Assembly: GCA_017887445.1 (NCBI GenBank) | Contig: JAGHIA010000135.1 | Span: forward strand, 1-57,094 | Origin: Fusicatenibacter sp. | Lineage (GTDB): Bacteria > Bacillota > Clostridia > Lachnospirales > Lachnospiraceae | Direction: 5' to 3' | DNA: 57,094 nt | Shown: positions 23,972-31,785 of the stretch, in pieces | Position numbering within the stretch: the stretch's first letter is position 1 | Layout of the letters: every line of letters begins with the position of its first letter | The notes under the pieces: model-generated | What the model saw: the letters and a program-made list of their open reading frames with translations, nothing else | Told to the model about the DNA's origin: nothing | Database searches by the model: none | Position numbers and translations under genes: made by a program

Positions 23972-25675
23972 ATGAAGCGAGCAGAAGATTTAAGAAGGAT
24001 ATTGGAAGCGATTGACAGAAAAAGTTATCCGGCTTACAAGGACACCCGGGGCGCTTACCGCTTCGGCAGTTATAGTTTGTTCATCGAGCATGTACAGGGC
24101 GACCCCTTTGCCACGCCGTCCCGGGTGAGCGTTCTGGTGGACGGCAGCAAGGCGGAGCTTCCGGAGGAGTTTTACCGGGAGGCCCACCGGAGGATTGCGG
24201 TGCAGGATCACCTGCTGCGGTTGTTCGGCAGACGCATCGAGGAATTCAACCACAAAGCGAAAGGCTCCGGAAAAAGCGGACGGATGGCCGTCAGCCGTCC
24301 GGGGCAGGAAATCCTGGAGCGGACGGCCTGCCAGATTGATCCGAAGGACGGCAGCGTGAGGATCCGTATGGAGATTGGATTTCCGGCGCGGGGAAGGACC
24401 ATCTGTTCCGGCGAGCTGATCCGGATTCTCTTTGAGTTCCTGCCCCAGTGCGTGGAGAGCACCCTGTTTTACCGGAAAATTTCCAGAACCGCGGTACAGA
24501 AGACGGTGGAACTGGCGGACGACCAGGCGTATATCCGCGGCCAGCTGAGCGCCCTGGGACTGTGCGCGTTTGTGGCCAACGGCTCGGTGCTGCCACGAGA
24601 GTCCGGCGTATCTCAGCGTCCCATGCGCGCCAGCGTCCCCTTCTCCTCACCGGAATCCATGGAGGTGACCATGCAGCTGCCCCACAGGGGAGCTGTGAAA
24701 GGCATGGGCATCCGCCGGGGAATCACGCTGATCGCAGGCGGCGGTTACCATGGAAAATCCACGCTTCTGAAGGCGCTGGAGCTGGGCGTATATGACCACA
24801 TCGCCGGGGACGGGAGAGAGTATGTGATCACCGACAGCACGGCGGTAAAGATTCGCGCGGAGGACGGCCGCAGCATCAAGAAAACCGATATTTCCATGTT
24901 CGTCAACGACCTTCCCAGCGGAAAAGACACAAAGTCCTTCTATACCGAGGACGCCAGCGGAAGTACCTCTCAGGCGGCGAACGTGGTGGAGGCCATGGAG
25001 AGCGGCGCGAAGCTGCTGCTGATCGACGAAGATACCAGCGCCACAAACTTTATGGTGCGGGACGAGCTGATGCAGAGAGTGGTTCACCGGAACCAGGAGC
25101 CGATCACCCCGTTCATCGAGCGGGCCCGCTATTTATTTGAAGCTTATGGAATTTCCACGATCCTGGTAGCAGGAAGTTCCGGCGCATATTTCCACATCGC
25201 CGACTGCATCCTGCAGATGGAGCAGTACCGGCCGAAAGACATTACCACGTTTGCCAAAAAAGAAGCGGAAAACTTCCCGGCGGTTACCCTGCCCCAGGAC
25301 CAGCCGGAAGAACCGTCCTTTGACCGCCGCCCCCAGAAAGACAAAGCCTTTGCCGGGGAAGACCGGATCAAGATGAAGGTCATGGGAAAAGACCAGATCC
25401 AGCTGAACCGGGAAAACCTGATCCTGCGGGGACTGGAGCAGCTTGCCGATTCGGAGCAGACCCTTGCCATCGGCTGGATGCTCACCTGGGTACAGAAAAA
25501 AGCCGTCAACGGCCAGCTGACCATGCAGCAGGCAGCGGACCGGGTACTGGAACTGGTAGGAAAAGAAGGACTGGCGGGACTGGCAGAGGGAAGCTACCTT
25601 CCGGTGAATCTGGCCATGCCGAGAAAACAGGAAGTTCTGGCCGCGTTCAACCGGTATCGGTTGTGGAAGCTGTAA
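23972..25675 (+). CDS. Predicted ATPase of the ABC class (DUF2791-type)
   Basis: A 567-residue soluble protein. The family's arrangement is clear: an N-terminal region with Y-KDTRGAYRF and R-EF/YREAHRR, then Walker A GGGYHGKSTLLKALELG near residue 256 and Walker B LLLIDEDTSATNFM near 350, and a C-terminal part with the HIADCILQMEQY motif. This group (COG3044-like) has a single ABC ATPase domain without membrane parts. It is linked to no known transporter here, and its job is not known. Translation starts at 23972 just after a 63-bp leader. Confidence 0.88.
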   Translation: MKRAEDLRRILEAIDRKSYPAYKDTRGAYRFGSYSLFIEHVQGDPFATPSRVSVLVDGSKAELPEEFYREAHRRIAVQDHLLRLFGRRIEEFNHKAKGSGKSGRMAVSRPGQEILERTACQIDPKDGSVRIRMEIGFPARGRTICSGELIRILFEFLPQCVESTLFYRKISRTAVQKTVELADDQAYIRGQLSALGLCAFVANGSVLPRESGVSQRPMRASVPFSSPESMEVTMQLPHRGAVKGMGIRRGITLIAGGGYHGKSTLLKALELGVYDHIAGDGREYVITDSTAVKIRAEDGRSIKKTDISMFVNDLPSGKDTKSFYTEDASGSTSQAANVVEAMESGAKLLLIDEDTSATNFMVRDELMQRVVHRNQEPITPFIERARYLFEAYGISTILVAGSSGAYFHIADCILQMEQYRPKDITTFAKKEAENFPAVTLPQDQPEEPSFDRRPQKDKAFAGEDRIKMKVMGKDQIQLNRENLILRGLEQLADSEQTLAIGWMLTWVQKKAVNGQLTMQQAADRVLELVGKEGLAGLAEGSYLPVNLAMPRKQEVLAAFNRYRLWKL

Positions 25676-25705
25676 AAAAACGAAAACCGGAAGGGCTGTA
25701 TGATT

Positions 25706-25733
25706 GTAATTATTCAGCTGGCTGAATCGTTTC
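25706..25733. repeat. Degenerate collapsed palindrome (family S)
   Basis: GTAATTATTCAGC and GCTGAATCGTTTC abut around TG; the outer bases no longer pair. Confidence 0.6.
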
Positions 25734-25791
25734 GAATGATTTGGAAAGGTAACGGGATCTGTAAACCATATATTGTGACAGGAGAGAGACA

Positions 25792-25962
25792 GTGGAAGAA
25801 AACAGAACAACAATTGTCAAGAAAACTGTGAAGTCTGGCATATCCTTTGGAAGCGCGCTGGCTATGGTCATCAGCTATACAACCTGGCATTCCATCGGCT
25901 GGGCGATCATCCATGGATTGTTCAGTTGGGTATACGTTGTATATTATATTCTTCGTTATTAA
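25792..25962 (+). CDS. Small hydrophobic membrane peptide, 56 aa
   Basis: Reads VEENRTTIVKKTVKSG, then a hydrophobic stretch ISFGSALAMVISYTTWHS and a second one IGWAIIHGLFSWVYVVYYIL. The GTG start has AGGAGAG 5 nt upstream. Ile/Trp/Tyr-rich ends and two hydrophobic helices suggest a small membrane protein, and similar ones occur in Lachnospiraceae. It is followed by a strong terminator, so it forms its own transcription unit. Function unknown. Confidence 0.7.
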   Translation: MEENRTTIVKKTVKSGISFGSALAMVISYTTWHSIGWAIIHGLFSWVYVVYYILRY

Positions 25963-25969
25963 ACATAGA

Positions 25970-26004
25970 GTCCCGGCGCGCAGGAAATGCGCGCCGGGAC
26001 TTTT
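25970..26004 (+). terminator. Strong rho-independent terminator
   Basis: GTCCCGGCGCGCA and TGCGCGCCGGGAC form a perfect 13-bp stem around GGAAA, followed by TTTT. It ends the small membrane gene. Confidence 0.9.
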
Positions 26005-26028
26005 AATAACGTTGATCGGAAAAAAGAG

Positions 26029-26379
26029 TTATTCATCCGGAAAACGCTTTTTCAGCTGTTGCTCTGTCACAGGAAGTACAAGCAGAAGAACCAGAAGTTC
26101 AACAGTCAGAACAGCCAGCATTATCGTTGAATCCGTCTGTTTGCAAATCCGTGAAAACAAGACAGCGCCTACTGTCAGCAAACCTCCGGTCAATGCCCAA
26201 AATCTGCCGGAAAATTTTTGCGCGAACGCCCAGCTTTCTAACGATTTCATAGCTCTGCGGGTTCGGTAACCAGCAGCGGGATTAGGCTTTCCAGGGTCAG
26301 AATTCCAGAAAGCTAGACCCAGCAGCACCATCACCCCGGGAATTAAAAGAGTGATCAGTAAAAACAAGGGACGAGACAT
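26029..26379 (-). CDS. Small SdpI-family membrane protein
   Basis: A 116-residue protein with three or four membrane segments. GYRTRRAMKSLESWAFAQKF-SGRFWALTGG is the SdpI/YhfL signature, as in the second half of the larger SdpI at 10869. Here it stands alone with no ArsR regulator beside it. It starts 3 nt upstream of nothing else on that strand; the nearest minus-strand neighbour is the nitroreductase 6 nt upstream, so the two are likely co-transcribed. Confidence 0.75.
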   Translation of the reverse strand: MSRPLFLLITLLIPGVMVLLGLAFWNSDPGKPNPAAGYRTRRAMKSLESWAFAQKFSGRFWALTGGLLTVGAVLFSRICKQTDSTIMLAVLTVELLVLLLVLPVTEQQLKKRFPDE

Positions 26380-26385
26380 AATTCA

Positions 26386-26910
26386 TCACCAACTTTCCCG
26401 GTGGATCTTATCAACAGGAAGCCCGTCCATCGCATGAGGAGCCGGAAACTCCGCCGGAACTCCAAGCGAAAGGATCGCTTCCAGAGCAAACCCCTCCGGG
26501 ACGCTCAGAAGCCTGCGGCAAAACGCATCTGTCGTTTCCCCACTTTCCGCCATCCGAAGCCGCCCCTGGATCCAACAACTGCCAAGGCCAAGGCTGGCCG
26601 CCATCAGGTGCATATTACTCATAACAATCGAACAATCCTCCGTCCAGACATCCGTCCGGTCCATGTCCGCAAACACCAGAACCGCACATCCCGCGTCTTT
26701 CAGCATCCGCGCCGCCCCGTCCCGGCAATGCGAAAGCCGCTCCAGTACTTCCCGGTCCGAAACCACAACCAATTCCCACGGCTTCCGATTCCTGCCCGAA
26801 GCCGCCGAAAGACCGGCTTTCAAGATCAGATCCAACTTCTGAGAGTCAATCCTTTCGCCCGTATACTTCCGCACACTCCTGCGTGTCAACAGCAACTCCA
26901 TCAAATCCAT
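26386..26910 (-). CDS. Nitroreductase family protein
   Basis: A 174-residue FMN enzyme. The start MDLMELLLTRRSVRKYTGE has the RRSVR pair that binds FMN phosphate, and the later GLGSCWIQGRL and LSLGVPAEFPAPH motifs fit the family. It reduces nitro compounds, quinones or similar acceptors with NAD(P)H. A GGGAGG site 7 nt before the ATG sets the start at 26910 rather than at the more distant in-frame Met residues. It precedes the SdpI-like gene and both lie before a family B repeat (26929). Confidence 0.88.
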   Translation of the reverse strand: MDLMELLLTRRSVRKYTGERIDSQKLDLILKAGLSAASGRNRKPWELVVVSDREVLERLSHCRDGAARMLKDAGCAVLVFADMDRTDVWTEDCSIVMSNMHLMAASLGLGSCWIQGRLRMAESGETTDAFCRRLLSVPEGFALEAILSLGVPAEFPAPHAMDGLPVDKIHRESW

Positions 26911-26928
26911 AAAATAACCTCCCATCCA

Positions 26929-27088
26929 GAGCGTGTTTGAAACGTCATTCCTGTAATCAGCACGTCCCACTTTGCGTGGAATTTGCCCCGAAATCAGTCA
27001 GCGTAGCCGGCTGCGCCTCCTGATTTCGGAATAAATTCCCAACAAACTGTGACACACATCTTGCAGAAAGCAATTTTCAAACACGCTC
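26929..27088. repeat. Family B repeat, complete 160-bp form
   Basis: Ends are GAGCGTGTTTGAAA and TTTTCAAACACGCTC. Inside are CATTCCTGTAATCAGCACG, CCACTTTGCGTGGAA (hairpin), GCGTAGCCGGCTGCGCC (hairpin), CTTGCAGAAAGCAA. This is the best-preserved long form. Confidence 0.9.
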
Positions 27089-27119
27089 TAAGCCGCTGAT
27101 ACCTGTAAGTAAATTTTTT

Positions 27120-27147
27120 GTAATGATTCAGCTTGATGAATCGTTAC
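27120..27147. repeat. Collapsed palindrome (family S), partly worn
   Basis: GTAATGATTCA and TGAATCGTTAC pair with one T-G wobble around a GCTTGA centre. Confidence 0.7.
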
Positions 27148-27230
27148 AAAGCTTCTATCTTTTCCTTATTCTATCACACTGACATGCATGGATACCATAT
27201 GCTCCGAAATATTTTTATACGCATTTGTTA

Positions 27231-27292
27231 GAGCGTATTTGAAACTTCATTCTTGCAATCTTCACGCGCCACTTTGCGTGGAATTTGGAATT
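27231..27292 (+). repeat. Family B left-half fragment
   Basis: GAGCGTATTTGAAACTTCATT, CTTGCAATCTTCACGCGCC and CACTTTGCGTGGAATTTG match the left part of 26929-27088. The right half is missing. Confidence 0.7.
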
Positions 27293-27422
27293 TTTAAACA
27301 CTTTTCTGTTCTCATTCGTCATATTGATAAGAAGGTTGCTGTTTTCAGCGAAATTTATTTCGCAAGCAACGGGCCAGGTAGCTATACCTGCAGGTCTATT
27401 TGACTGGAATTGCGGAAGATAT

Positions 27423-27450
27423 GTAACTATTCAGCTGGCTGAATAGTTAC
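27423..27450. repeat. Collapsed palindrome (family S) upstream of an ABC exporter
   Basis: GTAACTATTCAGC and GCTGAATAGTTAC abut around TG. It lies 53 nt before the exporter gene, probably in its leader. Confidence 0.85.
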
Positions 27451-27503
27451 GAAGATATTGCGCCTGCCTGTGAGCAGTAACAGAGAATGAGGAGGAATTT
27501 CAT

Positions 27504-29150
27504 ATGAGACACTATTTCCTGGAACAGAAGAAATTGCTTTCTATTGGCTGTCTGCTATATGCCATTGCGGTTCTTTTTAAAACAGGCAGCTACTTTGCAC
27601 AGATGGAAACCATGGGAGCTGCAATGGCAAAAGACCTGCATCGCCTGCTTTACTTCGTTGTCCTGCAGTTTGGCGCGCAGATTTTATTTCGTGTTCTGCA
27701 AATGCTGGAGGAGTTTTTCATGCAGAAAGCCTTTGCCAACGCAAAAACAAGTATGAGAAACACCATCAGCAGACAGATTTCCCGAAAAAACTATCAGGAA
27801 TTTCAGTCTGCTCAGATTGGAGATTACATCTCCTGGTACACCAACGATGTTTTCCAGATGGATGATGGATTGCAGATTTTAATCGCTCTGATCCTTTTTG
27901 CGGCGCAGGGAATCATATCAATCGCCGCTTTGGCCTATATCCACTGGTCGCTGGCGGTTCTGTCCGTTGTCAGCAGTATTTTCGTGATTTTGTCAACCAA
28001 GCTGTTTCAGAAAAAACTGGAAGCCTGCGGCCACGCAAATTCAAAAGCGCAGGAAATATACACCAGCGCTATCAAAGATCTGCTCAGCGGATTTGGAATC
28101 CTCAAAACATTCGGAAGTCTGAACCGTTTCTTCGAACAGTCGGAACAGGCCAGCAAAGACAGGGAAACCGTCTGGTATCGCGGCCGCTGCACTGAGAAAA
28201 AGGCAGATGCCGGGATCACAAGCATCAATCTTCTTGGACAGGCAGTGAACACTGTTCTGATGTTTTTGCTGGGCGTCTGGGGTGTCATTCCCATCCAAAC
28301 GGTATTCGGCGGCGGAAGCCTTGTCAACATTGTCAACAACTCGCTGGAGCAATTTACACTTTATTTTGTCCAGCTTTCCACCTACCGCCCCTATTTTAAA
28401 AAATTCGAAGAACACGACTTGCAGACCCCGGCAGAAACTCTGCAGGAACTGCCGGCATTGGAGAAAAAGATATCTTTCCGGGATTTATCCTTTTCCTATC
28501 CAGGCAAACCGGTACTGTCCCACCTGAACATGGAATTCAAAAAAGGAAAGAAATACGCCATACTGGGACCTTCCGGCTGCGGAAAGAGCACAATCTTTCA
28601 TTTGCTCATGGGACAGCTTCAAAATTACACAGGCGAAATCCTATTCGACCAAACCAGCGCCAGAGAAATCGATCCGGAATCCCTGAACCGCCAGATCGCG
28701 TACATTGAACAGGACGTATATCTATTCAACAGCACCATCCGCGACAACATAACCCTGGGGCACACATTCACCGACGAACAAATAGAAAAAGCCCTGAAAA
28801 ACAGCGCCCTGCAAAACGACCTGCCAACACTGCCAGACGGCCTGGAAACCAAAACAGGAGAAAACGGCAGCCACCTCTCCGGCGGCCAAAAACAACGCAT
28901 AGCCATCGCCCGCGCCCTGATCCACAACCGCTCCATCCTGCTGGTCGACGAAGGAACCTCCGCCCTCGACCCCAAAAACGCAGAAATCGTCGAACAAAGC
29001 CTGCTCACCAACCCCACCCTCACCCTACTCCTGATCAGCCACCACCTGACCGAGAAAGGCAAACAACGCTTTGATCAAATTTACGAACTAAACCCAGCAC
29101 TTACCACTGCGGGCGGACCGATCAAAGAAGTGTCTGCGGGGCAGGCATAA
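27504..29150 (+). CDS. ABC exporter, fused permease and ATPase
   Basis: A 548-residue half-size exporter of the MdlB/MsbA type. Residues 1-310 contain six membrane segments. The ATPase has GPSGCGKST (about 355-363), LSGGQKQR (about 459-466) and ILLVDEGTSALD. It works as a dimer or with another half exporter, but none is adjacent. A GAGGAGGAATTT site precedes the ATG at 27504. The last 19 residues (from NPALTTAGGP) come from sequence repeated at 29328-29390, so the C-terminus overlaps a repeat. The 3' third of the gene is strikingly C-rich on the coding strand, unlike its neighbours. Confidence 0.9.
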   Translation: MRHYFLEQKKLLSIGCLLYAIAVLFKTGSYFAQMETMGAAMAKDLHRLLYFVVLQFGAQILFRVLQMLEEFFMQKAFANAKTSMRNTISRQISRKNYQEFQSAQIGDYISWYTNDVFQMDDGLQILIALILFAAQGIISIAALAYIHWSLAVLSVVSSIFVILSTKLFQKKLEACGHANSKAQEIYTSAIKDLLSGFGILKTFGSLNRFFEQSEQASKDRETVWYRGRCTEKKADAGITSINLLGQAVNTVLMFLLGVWGVIPIQTVFGGGSLVNIVNNSLEQFTLYFVQLSTYRPYFKKFEEHDLQTPAETLQELPALEKKISFRDLSFSYPGKPVLSHLNMEFKKGKKYAILGPSGCGKSTIFHLLMGQLQNYTGEILFDQTSAREIDPESLNRQIAYIEQDVYLFNSTIRDNITLGHTFTDEQIEKALKNSALQNDLPTLPDGLETKTGENGSHLSGGQKQRIAIARALIHNRSILLVDEGTSALDPKNAEIVEQSLLTNPTLTLLLISHHLTEKGKQRFDQIYELNPALTTAGGPIKEVSAGQA

Positions 29151-29152
29151 CA
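29094..29152 (+). repeat. Repeat at the exporter 3' end related to the large palindrome
   Basis: CACTTACCACTGCGGGCGGA, AGAAGTGTCTGCGGGGCAGGC matches 29328-29382 (TGCTTGCGACTGCGGGCGGA, GGAGGTGTCCGCGGGGCAGGC). It encodes the end of the exporter. Confidence 0.7.
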
Positions 29153-29282
29153 AAGCAAATGAAAAAAGCCACCAGCCACCAAACATCCACCCCACACACT
29201 CCCACCCCACCGCCCGCCCCACCCCTTCCATTTTAAGCCACCACCCCACCGCCCTCACCCCCACGCCGCCACAACCAGGAAA

Positions 29283-29510
29283 CCGCGTGGGCCACAGGCC
29301 GCCGGGCGGGGGGCGATTCAGAAATCCAGTGCTTGCGACTGCGGGCGGACAGAGCAGGGGGAGGTGTCCGCGGGGCAGGCGTCAAAACCAAACGACGAAC
29401 ACCACCCCATCGCCGCCTGAACCACGAACACCACCCCCTGCTCTGTCCGAACGCCGGAGTGAGCACGGATTCTGAATCGCCCCCCGCCCGGCGGCCTGCG
29501 GCCCGTGCGG
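29283..29510. repeat. 228-bp imperfect GC-rich palindrome
   Basis: Arms 29283-29327 (CCGCGTGGGCCACAGGCCGC, GGGCGATTCAGAAATCC) and 29467-29510 (GGATTCTGAATCGCC, GGCGGCCTGCGGCCC) pair with few mismatches. Inside, CGGACAGAGCAGGGGG (29346-29362) pairs with CCCCCTGCTCTGTCCG (29434-29449). Further pairs lie at the centre (CAGGCG / CGCCTG). The arms total nearly 95 bp. It lies between the convergent exporter and protease genes and includes no T run, so it is not a simple terminator. Confidence 0.85.
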
Positions 29511-29519
29511 TTTCCGTCC

Positions 29520-31253
29520 CTAAAAACTATCCCGCAGGCAAAGCACCCCATACCCCAGCCGCGGATTCGGATACACCGTCTCCGACGGCAGCTGCCTTGC
29601 CCCACGGATCAAAAACGCCTTCAGCTTCTCCCCATACAAAAACGGATCATTCCCATACAAAATCCCCCACTCCATCATCAACGCCGCGCTCCCCGTGACA
29701 AAAGGAACCGCAAACGAAGTCCCCGTAAACGCTCCATACGCCCCGCCGGCCACCGGCGCCATAATATCCACCCCCGGCGCGCACAGATCCGGCTTCACCT
29801 CCTGCAGCACCCGGGTAAACCCCCTGCCGGAAAAATCCGCGTAAGCCTGCAGCCGCGGCTCATAGGCCCCCACAGTGACCGCATACCGCGCGGTGGAAGG
29901 AATCGTCAGCGTCGTGTCCGGGTCCGGCAGGAAAAATCTTGTCTGAGCTCCCGCGAATCCCGGCAGCCACAGATCGTACCGCCCGGTGACTACCCGCCGG
30001 GCATGAAGCTCCACCGTCCAGATCCCGTCGTCCACCGCCGTCTGGCCGGGCGCAGGGATCAGGTCCAGATAAATTTCCTGGGCCTGGCTGTGGGGCGCCG
30101 GCATGCCGTAATAAAACAGCAGCTCGGTCCCACGGATGCGGAACCGCGCCGTGCCCAGCACCGCCTGCAGCGGGCCGACCCGCGTTCCGTCCGGATGGAT
30201 CACAACAATGTCGATGTCGTCGGTGTAAGATTTCCAAAGCTGAACGCTCATGGATGGCTCGTAAGTGCCGATGGAAAATTCCACCTTTTTGGTCTCGCCG
30301 CTCTGGAGCAGGCCTCCGGCATGGCGGCCGGAAATCCCTTCGTTGCCGGAGCCGATGCAGACGACAGACTGCCCCAGTCCCGCCGCCTGGTTCAGATACG
30401 TCTCCAGAAGGGAGGTTCCGCTGTGGGAGCCGTAATTATTTCCGAAGCTTAAATTGACTGCGATTGGCTTCTGGAGAAATAAAGCGGTGCGGATGCAGTA
30501 ATCCAGGGCCATCATCAGCTGGGTGGTGCGGGGAAAGGCGTTCTCGCCGGAGGCGCTGAGCTTCACGACGATCAGCCCGGCCTTTGAGGCTACGCCCCGG
30601 TAAAAATTCTCCCCCTTTTCACTCATCCCGCCGCCGGCGGCAATGCCAAGAACTGCCGTCCCGTGGCCGCTGGCGTCCCGGGAAGGAACAAGACGCAGGC
30701 GTTCCTCAGCGCCGGGAGCGCGAAGCGCCTCGTTGATCTGCTGGCGGGTGTACAGGGTCCCGATCGGGTACCCCTCCGGCGGGGAGCCGTCCACCGTCTG
30801 GTCCCACAGGGAGAGGATGCGGGTGGAGCCGTCGTCGTTGCGGAAGGCCGGATGGGTATAATCCACGCCGGAATCAATGCACGCCAGAAGGACGCCGTCC
30901 CCAAACAATCCTTGCGGACCCTCCTGCAGCGGGTTGATACAGGAGATACTTCTGCCGGAGAAATCAGCGAAAAACAGCTGCTTTGGTTTTTCCATGTATG
31001 TGATCTGGGAAAGATTGGTGATGTCGTCAATGAGCCGTTCCGGAACCAGAAGGATGGCGTACTGAAAAAGCAGATAGGTGATGCGGACGCCGTTCTGCTC
31101 CAGAAAGGAAATATCCCCCTGATAGCGGACGATGACCTCCCAGGTGCGGGCGGAAAAATCGTACCCGGCGCTTAAGGAGGAGGAGGCCGCCCGCTCGGCG
31201 TCGGTGGCGTCCAGCGCAAGGTTCAGCAGATTCTCTCGTTTCTGGTCGTTCAT
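29520..31253 (-). CDS. S8 subtilisin-like protease, Csp-like
   Basis: A 577-residue protease with the full catalytic triad: Asp127 in LLACIDSGVDYTHP, His197 in RDASGHGTAVLG and Ser513 in GTSFAVPFVTG. Residues 1-90 resemble the pro-domain of Csp proteins, and the long 300-470 segment between His and Ser carries the jelly-roll insertion of the CspB family. Csp proteases of spore-forming Clostridia activate the cortex-lytic enzyme SleC in germination. The start at 31253 follows a 63-bp leader whose AAAGGAGAAAA lies 4 nt upstream. The host sporulates (SASP gene at 15633), so the assignment is consistent, though the S8 family is broad. Confidence 0.85.
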   Translation of the reverse strand: MNDQKRENLLNLALDATDAERAASSSLSAGYDFSARTWEVIVRYQGDISFLEQNGVRITYLLFQYAILLVPERLIDDITNLSQITYMEKPKQLFFADFSGRSISCINPLQEGPQGLFGDGVLLACIDSGVDYTHPAFRNDDGSTRILSLWDQTVDGSPPEGYPIGTLYTRQQINEALRAPGAEERLRLVPSRDASGHGTAVLGIAAGGGMSEKGENFYRGVASKAGLIVVKLSASGENAFPRTTQLMMALDYCIRTALFLQKPIAVNLSFGNNYGSHSGTSLLETYLNQAAGLGQSVVCIGSGNEGISGRHAGGLLQSGETKKVEFSIGTYEPSMSVQLWKSYTDDIDIVVIHPDGTRVGPLQAVLGTARFRIRGTELLFYYGMPAPHSQAQEIYLDLIPAPGQTAVDDGIWTVELHARRVVTGRYDLWLPGFAGAQTRFFLPDPDTTLTIPSTARYAVTVGAYEPRLQAYADFSGRGFTRVLQEVKPDLCAPGVDIMAPVAGGAYGAFTGTSFAVPFVTGSAALMMEWGILYGNDPFLYGEKLKAFLIRGARQLPSETVYPNPRLGYGVLCLRDSF

Positions 31254-31255
31254 TT

Positions 31256-31380
31256 TTTCTCCTTTCATGGCGCACTGGCTGCGCCAACAATGGCAGACTT
31301 GGAAGTTTACTTCCAAACTTTCCTCTTTCTGACGCATTTACTGCGCCAGTAATAGTAGATTTGGAAGTTACTTTCCGAAC
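31256..31380 (-). repeat. 63-bp leader repeat, two tandem copies before the S8 protease
   Basis: Unit 1 (31256-31318) carries GTTTGGAAGTAAACTTCCA, TTGGCGCAGCCAGTGCGCC, and the site AAAGGAGAAA next to the ATG. Unit 2 (31319-31380) is a diverged 62-bp copy with GTAACTTCC and TGGCGCAGTAAATGCGTCA. The pair mirrors the tandem at 22369-22494 on the other strand. Confidence 0.9.
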
Positions 31381-31469
31381 TTTTTCCTCTTCCAGAAATT
31401 CTTATAAAAGCTATTCCGGTTATGGATAAAGTATGCTATAATCTCCTCGAGCATGTTTGGAAATTCATT

Positions 31470-31602
31470 GTAACAATTCATCCAGCGGAACGGTTACGGC
31501 ATCCTGCCATGAGAAATCACTTCGCGGCGGGCCGGATGCCTGTAGGTACTACGTTTTCATATGGCCTGCGCAGCAAATGCGCAGACCTGGCTGAATAATT
31601 AC
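31470..31602 (+). repeat. Family C repeat with degenerate left palindrome
   Basis: Begins GTAACAATTCATCCAGC/GGAACGGTTAC, continues GGCATCCTGCCATG, TCACTTCGCGGCGGGCCGGA, ACGTTTTCATATGGCCTGC, GCAAATGCGCAGACCTGG and ends CTGAATAATTAC. A B-like left end GAGCATGTTTGGAAATTC lies 19 nt before it (31450-31467). Confidence 0.75.
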
Positions 31603-31725
31603 AATTCCTTCCTGCAAAATGGAATCACAGTTTGTGAGAGACCGATTTTCAAACAAGCTTCAAGGTTCCGTTAAGGCGACCGGAAAACTGAATATGTATC
31701 TGAATTATTTATGTCAAAGGAGGAT

Positions 31726-31785
31726 ACCGGTATAGACGCAGCTTATGGAAAATAGCTGCCGGTTTTTTTATACCGGTGAAGTAAA
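31726..31785 (+). promoter_or_regulatory. Possible attenuator leader upstream of trkA
   Basis: An orphan AAAGGAGG (31726-31733) is followed by ATACCGGTATAG, then GCAGC / GCTGC (loop TTATGGAAAATA) with CCGG on both sides and a T7 run, which looks like a small intrinsic terminator (31738-31769). A second TATACCGGTG just after the T run could pair with the first ACCGGTATA and compete. Transcription or translation of trkA may be regulated here; the ligand is unknown, and no known riboswitch was recognised. Confidence 0.4.

Noticed and set aside
22369-31380. 63-bp units as a CRISPR array
   Set aside because: The units are either directly tandem or single copies, with no regular unique spacers and no cas genes.
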